This document shows positions 1 through 6,238 of a stretch of DNA of 32,493 nt, piece by piece (the first letter of the stretch is position 1; every line of letters starts with the position of its first letter). The DNA is from an uncultured Verrucomicrobiae bacterium. GTDB taxonomy: Bacteria; Verrucomicrobiota; Verrucomicrobiia; JADLBR01; CALLMV01. A program made the translations under genes and the position numbers. Below the pieces are notes generated by a model. The model was not told the origin of the DNA and did no database searches. It worked only from the letters and a program-made list of their open reading frames with translations. Location: contig CALLMV010000047.1 in NCBI GenBank assembly GCA_938005615.1, positions 1 to 32,493 of the forward strand. Direction: 5' to 3'.

Positions 1-199
1 CGACAGTGATGGAGTCGACCCCGCCTTGGGTGGCATCCAGCGAACCGATGAAGGTTCCCGACCCGGTGATGGTGTCGTTGCCAGGTGTGCCTGTTGCTGG
101 AGTGAACTGCGCATGTGCCGTTAGAGCCGCCGTCGCCAGCAACGCAATGCCTACGCGAGTTGTGAGGAGTAGTGTTTTGAGGATTGATTTTGTGAGCAT
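1..199 (-). CDS. Secreted repeat/adhesin-like protein, N-terminus only (cut by window edge)
   Basis: An open frame starts at an ATG (bases 197-199) and runs off the left edge without a stop; 66 codons are visible. The first 30 or so residues form a signal peptide: MLTKSILK start, a hydrophobic core, and a probable cleavage site after AHA. The mature part begins QFTPATGTPGNDTITGSG and is rich in Gly, Thr, Asp and Ser. The GNDTITG element recalls RTX-type calcium-binding repeats or the beta-strand repeats of large secreted adhesins and autotransporters. The family cannot be settled from 66 residues. Export across the inner membrane is well supported; the final location is inferred. The gene stands alone behind an AT-rich 250-base spacer. 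Confidence 0.75.
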   Translation of the reverse strand, partial: MLTKSILKTLLLTTRVGIALLATAALTAHAQFTPATGTPGNDTITGSGTFIGSLDATQGGVDSITV

Positions 200-436
200 A
201 AAACCATGCTTGAAAACTTGTCAAAAGATGTCAAACAAATTTTATATAAAATTTTTAGATGTGTTAATAGCTAACCCGGTATTTCAAATTTATGTGGCAT
301 TAAAAATATTAACGCTTATTATAATTAGAAAAATTTAAAATAAATTAGTATAATTCCCTATTTTTTTACAGATTTTTGTCTATAAAATAACTGTAACTAC
401 TTTTTAAAAAATTTCATTCCTTTAAAAAAATATCTG

Positions 437-454
437 AAATTTCGCGTGAAATTT
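437..454 (-). terminator. Possible weak terminator overlapping the stop codon of the C39-like gene
   Basis: AAATTTC, a 4-base loop and GAAATTT form a perfect 7-bp hairpin. On the minus strand it is followed within a few bases by a run of seven T residues (423-429 region). The stem is AT-rich and overlaps the TAA stop of the gene at 454-1143, so it would be weak at best. Confidence 0.3.
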
Positions 455-1143
455 TATTTTTGAGGCACCTCAACGATAAACTGCCGTGCCCACAGAGGGC
501 GGCGCTTCATGTAAATCCTCATGCCTGTGATTACAGCTCCTAGCTCTGAAAGAATAGCTGGTTCCATGTGCTCAAGACGAGCTGGATCCAGCACCAAGTA
601 TTCCTTACCGCGTTTGCCCACTGCTACCACGAAGTGCATCAGTCCGGTAGGGAGCCGCAAACGCAAAATTACTGGTGTACCACGCCGAAGCTCACGATCC
701 AAGCGATGGAAGTCCGCGGGGCCTTCGTAAACTGCACGCACGGGGGCGTTGGTCACAAGTGCGGCCTTCTCCCAGTAGATCCAGCCCTGTGAGGTAAAGC
801 CTCCAGGATGTTCTCGTAAATGACTGTTGAGCCTCGCGGGGTCGGTCTCTGCCCCCAGAGAAGCTAGCACCATCGCAGCCGCAGCCACGGCACAGCCTTC
901 CTGTGCCAACGTGGCAGGGGTTAAGGCGAGCTGTTGATCTGCCCAGCGTGGATCTGCCTGTGAGAAAAATGGCACGTCAATCAGCACTTGTTTCTTGAAG
1001 TCACGTCCTCCTGATGGGGGCAGCTCCGAAGGCCAAGGGCGCTGCTCCATCCAGACAGGCCAGTAGTACCAAGCAAAAGCAACAGCCCCTAGGGCGATCA
1101 AGAACCCAAGTGTACGTTTGAGGCCTTTTCTTGATGCTTTCAT
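454..1143 (-). CDS. Membrane-anchored C39-like (papain-fold) cysteine peptidase-family protein
   Basis: The 229-residue protein has a positively charged N-terminus and one hydrophobic segment (residues 11-30), so it is probably anchored in the inner membrane or exported. The rest matches the C39-like/papain-fold layout: DVPFFSQ at about 56-62, a catalytic-type Cys at 84 in QEGCAVAAAAMVLASLG, a His at 170 in LMHFVVAVG, and an Asp at 186 in YLVLDPA. This Cys-His-Asp arrangement is what the family uses for peptide or amide hydrolysis. No ABC transporter or bacteriocin precursor is adjacent, so a role in leader-peptide cleavage is not supported and the substrate is unknown. It is divergent from the membrane-protein gene at 1206; the two share a spacer of about 60 bases. 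Family is fairly sure, function is not. Confidence 0.8.
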   Translation of the reverse strand: MKASRKGLKRTLGFLIALGAVAFAWYYWPVWMEQRPWPSELPPSGGRDFKKQVLIDVPFFSQADPRWADQQLALTPATLAQEGCAVAAAAMVLASLGAETDPARLNSHLREHPGGFTSQGWIYWEKAALVTNAPVRAVYEGPADFHRLDRELRRGTPVILRLRLPTGLMHFVVAVGKRGKEYLVLDPARLEHMEPAILSELGAVITGMRIYMKRRPLWARQFIVEVPQK

Positions 1144-1205
1144 TGGTTGGTTTATTGTGCCACAAGCTTACCTCTATGGCGTCCTCGGGCAAAGGCTTTC
1201 TTAAT

Positions 1206-1811
1206 ATGGCGAAGTGGAAAACTTCTGAATGGGTGATTTTTTCCTTAGCTTGCCTGATGCTCATCAGCCTTTTTCTGCCCTGGCTGAAGCGGACCATCGC
1301 ATTTGATCCTATTGCCATTGAGTTAGCAGAGTCCTTCGCCCAGGAGACGCAAAATCCCATTACCTTGCGTGATATTATTCTGCCCCGCAGTGGCCAACTT
1401 GAGGTGGCAGTTGATCAGCTTCTCCGCGGTTGGAATGCCTTTTACATTTTTACAGATATTCGTCGCTCCCCTGATAGAACAACCGTCTGCCATTTTTTTG
1501 TTGGCCATTTACTGGGCAAAGGAAATCTGATGGAGAAAGCTTATGTCTTCTTACTGCTCCCAGTTATAACGATGGGTGCGGCTTTTGTTGCTATCAGTCA
1601 CCCTAAAAGCCTCCGATTGGCGGCCTACAGCAGTGCCGCGCTCCTGATCCTCTATCTCGTAATTCGTATTCGGCTAGTTTTCACAGATGCCCAAAGGGAA
1701 TTTGTCGGCGTCGCTCTTGGCTTGGGTCTTTGGCTCTGGCTGTACAGCACTTTGCTTCTTTGCATCTGGTTGCTACTGCGTGCCACTTTTCCTAAATCAA
1801 AATTTTTTTAG
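1206..1811 (+). CDS. Small polytopic membrane protein of unknown function
   Basis: About 201 residues from the ATG at 1206 (MAKWKTSEW). In-frame ATGs also lie at 1176 and 1131; the latter would overlap the divergent gene, and none has a convincing ribosome binding site, so I chose the one directly before the first membrane segment. Four membrane helices are visible: WVIFSLACLMLISLFLPWL near the N-terminus, then after an extracytoplasmic loop of about 80 residues AYVFLLLPVITMGAAF, a segment with AALLILYLVIRI, and LWLWLYSTLLLCIWLLL at the C-terminus. I do not recognise the family. It could be partnered with the divergently transcribed C39-like protein, but only adjacency suggests this. Confidence 0.6.
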   Translation: MAKWKTSEWVIFSLACLMLISLFLPWLKRTIAFDPIAIELAESFAQETQNPITLRDIILPRSGQLEVAVDQLLRGWNAFYIFTDIRRSPDRTTVCHFFVGHLLGKGNLMEKAYVFLLLPVITMGAAFVAISHPKSLRLAAYSSAALLILYLVIRIRLVFTDAQREFVGVALGLGLWLWLYSTLLLCIWLLLRATFPKSKFF

Positions 1812-1950
1812 GACTTTTTTGCCCAATAAATTGCCTAAAATTGGGACATTAATGCTCATTTTTAAAAACAATAATTTTTATTAAACATTTACTATCATTT
1901 ACTTAAATATAAAAGAGGTTTGGCTCTTAATTTGCAATAATCAAAGGTAG

Positions 1951-1958
1951 AAAGGAGG
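1951..1958 (+). promoter_or_regulatory. Strong Shine-Dalgarno site of the Hsp20 gene
   Basis: AAAGGAGG ends 9 bases before the ATG at 1968. It is one of the best ribosome binding sites in the window and fixes the start. The leader before it (1812-1950) is AT-rich. It holds a small AAGAG/CTCTT hairpin at about 1914-1929 but no CIRCE-type inverted repeat. Confidence 0.85.
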
Positions 1959-1967
1959 ATTAAAACT

Positions 1968-2384
1968 ATGAGCGAACTGACAACCTACAATCCAAGAACG
2001 AGCTGGGCGGGAAGATTGGCGCCACTGTTCAGTGAACTGGACAGCGCTTTCTCCAACATCTTCCCCGTAAACCGCACTGGGGTCCTGTTCCAGGCAGGTA
2101 AAGAAGATTTTAAATACTCCTTTGACCTGCCCGGCGTTAAGAAAGACGACCTGAAACTGACCGTGGAAGGTGGCTTTCTGATCGTCGATGCCCGCCGCCG
2201 TAACTGGACGGTGGAAAAAGACAGCGACGCCAATGCCTATGCCAGCATCCGCCAAGCTGTGGAGCTGCCTGAAGACGCAGACCCTGAAAAAGTGGATGCC
2301 TCCCTCGTGGATGGCGTACTTTATGTAAAGATCGCTAAACGCGAGGAAGCCAAACCCCGCTCGATCGAAGTCAAAATCAGCTAA
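1968..2384 (+). CDS. Small heat-shock protein, Hsp20/alpha-crystallin family
   Basis: 138 residues, normal for the family. The alpha-crystallin domain spans about residues 45-130: it begins FKYSFDLPGVKKDDLKLTVE, continues with an acidic-then-charged middle, and contains the diagnostic GVLYVKIAK strand (A-x-x-x-x-GVL type). The tail KPRSIEVKIS carries the I-x-V motif that links dimers into oligomers. Such proteins are cytoplasmic, ATP-independent holdases that bind unfolding proteins for later refolding by DnaK/ClpB. The gene stands alone, with a strong ribosome binding site and its own terminator, consistent with stress-induced monocistronic expression. I cannot identify a heat-shock promoter or operator in the AT-rich leader. 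Confidence 0.96.
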   Translation: MSELTTYNPRTSWAGRLAPLFSELDSAFSNIFPVNRTGVLFQAGKEDFKYSFDLPGVKKDDLKLTVEGGFLIVDARRRNWTVEKDSDANAYASIRQAVELPEDADPEKVDASLVDGVLYVKIAKREEAKPRSIEVKIS

Positions 2385-2390
2385 CCTTAC

Positions 2391-2420
2391 GCGGCTCGCC
2401 TATACGGCGGGCCGCTTTTT
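2391..2420 (+). terminator. Rho-independent terminator of the Hsp20 gene
   Basis: GCGGCTCGCC, loop TATAC and GGCGGGCCGC form a 10-bp GC-rich stem with a single G-T pair, followed directly by TTTTT. It begins 6 bases after the Hsp20 stop codon. Confidence 0.95.
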
Positions 2421-2456
2421 ACTTGCCTTAACCCAAAAATTAAACATCAAAAAACT

Positions 2457-2654
2457 ATGAGTGACACTACACCATGCTCCAGCGGAGCTACCACTGCCAA
2501 CTCCTGCGCAGCGGGTGAATCCGCCTCAAAATCCAAGGCCCGTGACATTCAAAATGGAAAAGGCGATGCACCGCGTAATATTAGCGCGCGTTTCCGCTCT
2601 AACTATGACCAAATCAACTGGGGCAACAGTCGCCCCACTCGGACTGCCGCCTGA
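2457..2654 (+). CDS. Small conserved-looking protein with a GKGDAPRN...NYDQINWG motif
   Basis: A 65-residue protein. The first 30 residues are low-complexity Ser/Thr/Ala with two cysteines and look disordered. The second half has a compact motif, NGKGDAPRN followed by FRSNYDQINWG, which resembles short KGDxPR...YDxIxW peptides I recall from small bacterial and phage proteins of unknown function (memory, unverified). It has no signal peptide or membrane segment. The ATG at 2457 lacks a clear Shine-Dalgarno sequence. It lies 37 bases after the Hsp20 terminator, so it is probably a separate unit or read-through-dependent. A second frame overlapping it (2461-2682) gives a less ordered product; I favour this frame because of the motif. 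Confidence 0.6.
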   Translation: MSDTTPCSSGATTANSCAAGESASKSKARDIQNGKGDAPRNISARFRSNYDQINWGNSRPTRTAA

Positions 2655-2692
2655 TATCTGCTCAAAGTCTACGGGGCGGTAACCCGACGGTT

Positions 2693-2720
2693 AAAAAAAA
2701 TCGCCCGGGTCGCCCCGGGC
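2693..2720 (-). terminator. Intrinsic terminator facing left, with no annotated minus-strand gene upstream
   Basis: GCCCGGG, a 4-base loop and CCCGGGC form a perfect 7-bp GC stem (2703-2720). On the minus strand it is followed by GA and then eight T residues (2700-2693), a textbook Rho-independent terminator. On the plus strand the hairpin is followed by ATTCTC, with no T-tract. It therefore terminates leftward transcription, although every protein gene nearby runs rightward. Confidence 0.75.
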
Positions 2721-2763
2721 ATTCTCACCTAAGATTTAACAAAACTTTGAAGCGGACTTCTGA
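2693..2763 (-). ncRNA. Candidate small RNA, about 71 nt, sigma-54 promoter to intrinsic terminator
   Basis: Inferred from its two ends, not from homology. Twelve bases downstream of the -12 element of a sigma-54-like promoter (2774-2790) the predicted start is near 2763. A strong leftward terminator ends at 2693. The RNA would begin with a 4-bp GAAG/CUUC hairpin capped by UCCG (2749-2760), then an AU-rich single strand, then the terminator stem. Its single strand includes AGGUGAGA followed by AUG just before the terminator; translation from there would be blocked by the hairpin. It does not resemble a known RNA family to me. It could act in trans or be an antisense leader in the intergenic space before comEC. 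Confidence 0.35.
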
Positions 2764-2770
2764 CAGAAGT
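2756..2770. repeat. 15-base perfect dyad upstream of the comEC-type gene
   Basis: ACTTCTG, one central A, CAGAAGT. The size and symmetry suit a protein-binding operator. It straddles the predicted start of the minus-strand candidate RNA and lies about 115 bases before the ComEC start codon. No regulator is identifiable. Confidence 0.35.
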
Positions 2771-2773
2771 GTA

Positions 2774-2790
2774 AGCATACTACGTGCCAA
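2774..2790 (-). promoter_or_regulatory. Sigma-54 (-24/-12) promoter-like element
   Basis: Read on the minus strand the sequence is TTGGCACGTAGTATGCT. The known sigma-54 consensus is TGGCACG-N4-TTGCW; here only one of those twelve positions differs (A for the first T of the -12 element), and the invariant GG and GC doublets are the required 10 bases apart. By rough estimate, a match this good would be expected less than once by chance in both strands of a window this size. The pairing with a terminator about 70 bases downstream strengthens it. Confidence 0.4.
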
Positions 2791-2882
2791 CTTTTGCGTT
2801 TTCCTTGAGTGCTCATTTTTTTTAAATGACCCAGTAAATTTTTAACGCTTAAAGCAAGGCGACCCAGATAGGCTTACGCATA

Positions 2883-5240
2883 ATGGCCGGTACAGCCAAA
2901 GCTCGTCGCAACCCAATGGCGTGGGTCGCGTTAGCAGTCGCAATAGGCGTATGGGTCGGCCGGCATACGTCGGGCGGTTTGTGGCTGGCCTTGCCAGTGT
3001 TGCTGAGTGCAGGGATCTGGGCAGCTCTTAGGGCAAGGCTGAAATCTCAAGAGTCCCAGGTCTGGGGACTATCGCGCGTTTGCATGACAGCCTTCGCCCT
3101 TGGGTGCCTTTCCGGATGGAATTACTACCACAGTTTTGCCGCCTCGCATGTGGTTCACCTCACGGAAGTCAGCACCTACGCTAAGATCACCGGGCGGGTC
3201 GCTAGCATTCCCGAACGCGTTCTGAGCAACGTTGAGCTGGCGCATCGCAATCCCCGCAGGGCGCGGTGGAATATGCGATTTGTCTTGGAATGCGAGGAAA
3301 TCTCACTGGAAGGCGACACCCCACAAGCCTGCTCCGGGCAAGTATTAGTAACCGTGCGTATGCTCCCGCCCGAGCGAGTGCACGCCGGGCAAAAAGTGCG
3401 CGTGGAGGGGATATTTTCGCGTCCTCGGCCGGCGCTGAATCCAGGCGGATTTGATGCGAGGAGTTATTTGGCAAATAAAAAAATCCACCGTGAGCTTCGC
3501 AGCGATAAGCACGCCTTCCAGGAGTTGAGCTCAGCACACCGTGGCGATTTGTTAAGTATTGCCAACTCTCTTCGCAACTACATGCGCCAGGCTCTCACCT
3601 TGGGGGTGGAGGATGACCCCTTCGCCAGCTCTCTTTTAGCAGGCAAACTTTACGGGGACCGCGAGGGCTTCAGCCCGGAGTGGAACGAGTACTTCAGGCG
3701 TTCTGGCACGATGCATCTCTTCGCAGTAAGCGGTCAAAATATTGGCGTCTTGCTGGCGGTGGGTGTGGTGATCTTCTGGTTAGGTGGATTAAATCGCTGG
3801 CAATGGGCTGGGTTGTTGATTTTACCGCTAGGCACGTACGCGCTCGCAACCGGTGGCCAGCCTTCAGCTATTCGAGCCTTTGTGATGGGCGGACTTCTTC
3901 TTGCGGCGTGGAGGTTTGACCGGCCAGTAAAAGCACTGAACCTTCTGGGCTCTGCCTGCGCCATCATTTTGCTTGTAGATCCGGCACAGCTTTACGACGC
4001 GGGGTTTCAACTTTCCGTGGGTGTCGTTTTTTCGCTCATTGCATTGACTGGCACACTTTATCACAAAATGGCATCGCTTTTTGAGCCAGATGAGTTTTTC
4101 CCGGAAGAACTTTGGGGTTGGTGGATGCGGTTTCGCGTGCTTTTTTTCCGGTTTCTAAGCGGACTGATTTCTGCAACGCTCGCGGCATTTGTTGGCTCGC
4201 TGCCATTGACGTATTTTCATTTCAATTTACTGAGCTGGGCCAGCCTGCCTGCGAATTTTATCGTGGTGCCTGTGGCGGCAATTATCGTATTTTTGGGAGC
4301 TGGAAGTATTTTGACCGGATGGCTGCTTCCCTGGGTTGCGCTCGGCCTAAACAACGTGAGTTGGGTGTTAGTGGGTGTGATCGCTTGGGGTGCGGCCTAT
4401 TTTGGCAAGCTGCCTGGTGGCTCCTTTTATTTGTCTCATCCCGCGCAATGGGAGAATCCAATTCCGCGGCTTGTTGTTTTGTCTGCCGGTTCCAATTTAA
4501 GTATATTAGCAATATCACAAAATGGTATTGATTTAGTTGGCGGTGGAAATGATTTCACCATGGAGAGCGTTACGATGCCTGCTCTTCGGTATTATGGTGC
4601 TAACAGAATTGCTCGTCATATTTTACCCGCGGGCACGGCAGAGACAGCGGGTGGCGCATTAACGCTGAGAAAGTATTTACCTGTGGAAGGGTATTATCTG
4701 AATCCGTTGCCGAATCGGGCGTTAAGTTTGCGTCGATTGCAAAAAGAGGAAAACTTCGTTTTTAAAAATTTGTGGGCCGGTGCAGAGTTGGGCAGTGCAC
4801 ATCTGCTTATGCAAGTGTGTTGGCCTTCATCCTTTGAGGCATATAGTGGTTTGACGAACCGCTCGGGTGCTATTTTACGCTGGTCCCTGCCTGGTGCGGG
4901 ACGAGTATTGCTGGTTCCTAATCCAAATTTTGAAGTGCTGGAAGGAATAGCTAAAGAATCACAAGATCTTGAATCAGAGTTCCTGATACTCTCTGGTCCG
5001 AATTCTTTGGAGAGGTTGCCAGATGAGTTTCTGCTGGCAGTTGCGCCTAAACACGTGATCGTGTCAACTGGTGGATATCGGCATAGCAAAATATCCCCAT
5101 TGTTCATAAGCCAGATGCAGCGGCTGGGTGCAGAGTTTTGGGATTTGGATTCGACAGGAGCTTTGGAGATCAGCGGCCGGTCCGGAACTAGGCCACTCAA
5201 GCTGATGCGAGCTCTGAATCCCGATCCGCACTTGCACTAG
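2883..5240 (+). CDS. comEC: ComEC/Rec2-family DNA-uptake channel with a metal-less beta-lactamase-like C-terminus
   Basis: 785 residues, within the family range. N-terminal membrane helices flank a soluble OB-like (DUF4131-type) region at about residues 90-230. The Competence domain follows, with the signature GTMHLFAVSGQNIG at about 275-288 and multiple helices to about 520. Known members form the inner-membrane channel that passes single-stranded DNA during transformation. The C-terminal 250 residues keep the order of strands of the metallo-beta-lactamase-like domain, but the metal motifs are gone. Where HxHxDH is expected the protein reads HILPAGTAETAGG (about 578-590). The TGD-type position reads VPNPN (about 675), and the HHGS position reads LSGPNS (about 700). 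A channel role remains plausible; a nuclease role for this domain does not. The ATG at 2883 is 27 bases after a TTTTTAA-rich leader. The GYF gene follows after 27 bases, probably co-transcribed. Confidence 0.9.
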   Translation: MAGTAKARRNPMAWVALAVAIGVWVGRHTSGGLWLALPVLLSAGIWAALRARLKSQESQVWGLSRVCMTAFALGCLSGWNYYHSFAASHVVHLTEVSTYAKITGRVASIPERVLSNVELAHRNPRRARWNMRFVLECEEISLEGDTPQACSGQVLVTVRMLPPERVHAGQKVRVEGIFSRPRPALNPGGFDARSYLANKKIHRELRSDKHAFQELSSAHRGDLLSIANSLRNYMRQALTLGVEDDPFASSLLAGKLYGDREGFSPEWNEYFRRSGTMHLFAVSGQNIGVLLAVGVVIFWLGGLNRWQWAGLLILPLGTYALATGGQPSAIRAFVMGGLLLAAWRFDRPVKALNLLGSACAIILLVDPAQLYDAGFQLSVGVVFSLIALTGTLYHKMASLFEPDEFFPEELWGWWMRFRVLFFRFLSGLISATLAAFVGSLPLTYFHFNLLSWASLPANFIVVPVAAIIVFLGAGSILTGWLLPWVALGLNNVSWVLVGVIAWGAAYFGKLPGGSFYLSHPAQWENPIPRLVVLSAGSNLSILAISQNGIDLVGGGNDFTMESVTMPALRYYGANRIARHILPAGTAETAGGALTLRKYLPVEGYYLNPLPNRALSLRRLQKEENFVFKNLWAGAELGSAHLLMQVCWPSSFEAYSGLTNRSGAILRWSLPGAGRVLLVPNPNFEVLEGIAKESQDLESEFLILSGPNSLERLPDEFLLAVAPKHVIVSTGGYRHSKISPLFISQMQRLGAEFWDLDSTGALEISGRSGTRPLKLMRALNPDPHLH

Positions 5241-5267
5241 CCTGTTTGGTTTGGGATTCTGCAAGCT

Positions 5268-6203
5268 ATGCCTCGGTACTGGATGCGTGGTTATGACGGA
5301 GTTGAGTATGGTCCTGCCGATGAGGCGACTCTTCGCCGGTGGTGTGCTGAGCGCCGCGTCATTTCATCAACCCCTGTTCGTGAGGAGTCGGGGGAGTGGG
5401 TAAAGGCAGCGAATTTGCCTGTGCTGAGGGAATTCTTCGCAAGTGGTGACAGCCACCACACGCTGTGGCCCACGTCAGTCATACCGTCATCTTTTTCTTC
5501 GGTACTTTGGGCGTTGGGATTGGGTTGGTCACTGCTGTGGAAAAACTGGACGGTGGTAATTCCCGTCTGGGCGTTTGTGTTGCTGTTGAATGTAGGTTCA
5601 GGGCTGTTTGGGGCGGCAGGATCGATTTTGTCCTTACTTGCTAGCGGGCCATTGTTTACTGGATTTGCGCGCGTTTTGATCAGCAGTGCGCAGGGGCAAG
5701 GTAGTTTTAATGAGATTGGTTATGGGTTTCGCCGCTTCATGGTAAGCAGCCCCGTACACTGGTTGCGCCAGCTTGTGTTTTTTTTGGGCATGCTGGCTGT
5801 GGTGTTTTTGATATTCCCTGACAAAGGCCAAGATTTGATGATATTAGCCAGGGAGCAGACTCTGCCTAACGATGAGATGGTAACGACTCTTGGCCCGATG
5901 GTGCTGTCTATCCTGGCTTATTATCTGTTGGTGTACGCGTTCTTCTGGTGGGCAGATCTTTCTTTGGCGTGGTCACAAACTGAATGCATGTTAGGTGCTC
6001 TGCGAGAGTGCGTCATCACTTGGCTCAAAAATCCTGTGCCTTGCTTGATGTTTTTGACCTCCATGTTCTTGTCGATTTTGATATCTGCTCTGTTGTTGTT
6101 GCTTCCGATGCTGGTGCTTGGCCCTTGGATCTGTTTTTCCGTGGCAATTTGGTTTATGAACTGGAAAAAATCACAAACTCTGACCTCTTCTTCCGTGAGT
6201 TGA
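5268..6203 (+). CDS. GYF_2-domain membrane protein
   Basis: 311 residues. Residues 1-60 are a GYF_2 domain: YWMRGYDGVEYGPADEA, then the WCAERRVIS helix and the closing W-x-x-A-x-x-LP pattern (EWVKAANLPVL). GYF-type folds usually bind proline-rich peptides. After a short linker come five or six membrane helices, including WTVVIPVWAFVLLLNVGSGL, QLVFFLGMLAVVFLIF, VLSILAYYLLVYAFFWW and a long hydrophobic pair near the C-terminus (LSILISALLLLLPMLVLG). The membrane part resembles the uncharacterised integral membrane regions often found with GYF_2 in Verrucomicrobiota and Planctomycetes (from memory). The short distance to comEC suggests an operon, but no functional link is known. The stop is only 35 bases from the stop of the convergent desaturase gene. 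Confidence 0.85.
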   Translation: MPRYWMRGYDGVEYGPADEATLRRWCAERRVISSTPVREESGEWVKAANLPVLREFFASGDSHHTLWPTSVIPSSFSSVLWALGLGWSLLWKNWTVVIPVWAFVLLLNVGSGLFGAAGSILSLLASGPLFTGFARVLISSAQGQGSFNEIGYGFRRFMVSSPVHWLRQLVFFLGMLAVVFLIFPDKGQDLMILAREQTLPNDEMVTTLGPMVLSILAYYLLVYAFFWWADLSLAWSQTECMLGALRECVITWLKNPVPCLMFLTSMFLSILISALLLLLPMLVLGPWICFSVAIWFMNWKKSQTLTSSSVS

Positions 6204-6238
6204 CTGCGCTCGAGGCGGTAGTTGTTTTTGCTATGGTT

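Noticed and set aside
1861-1950. RNA thermometer or CIRCE element in the Hsp20 leader
   Set aside because: No strand pairs with the AAAGGAGG site and no TTAGCACTC/GAGTGCTAA repeat is present; only a small AAGAG/CTCTT hairpin exists.
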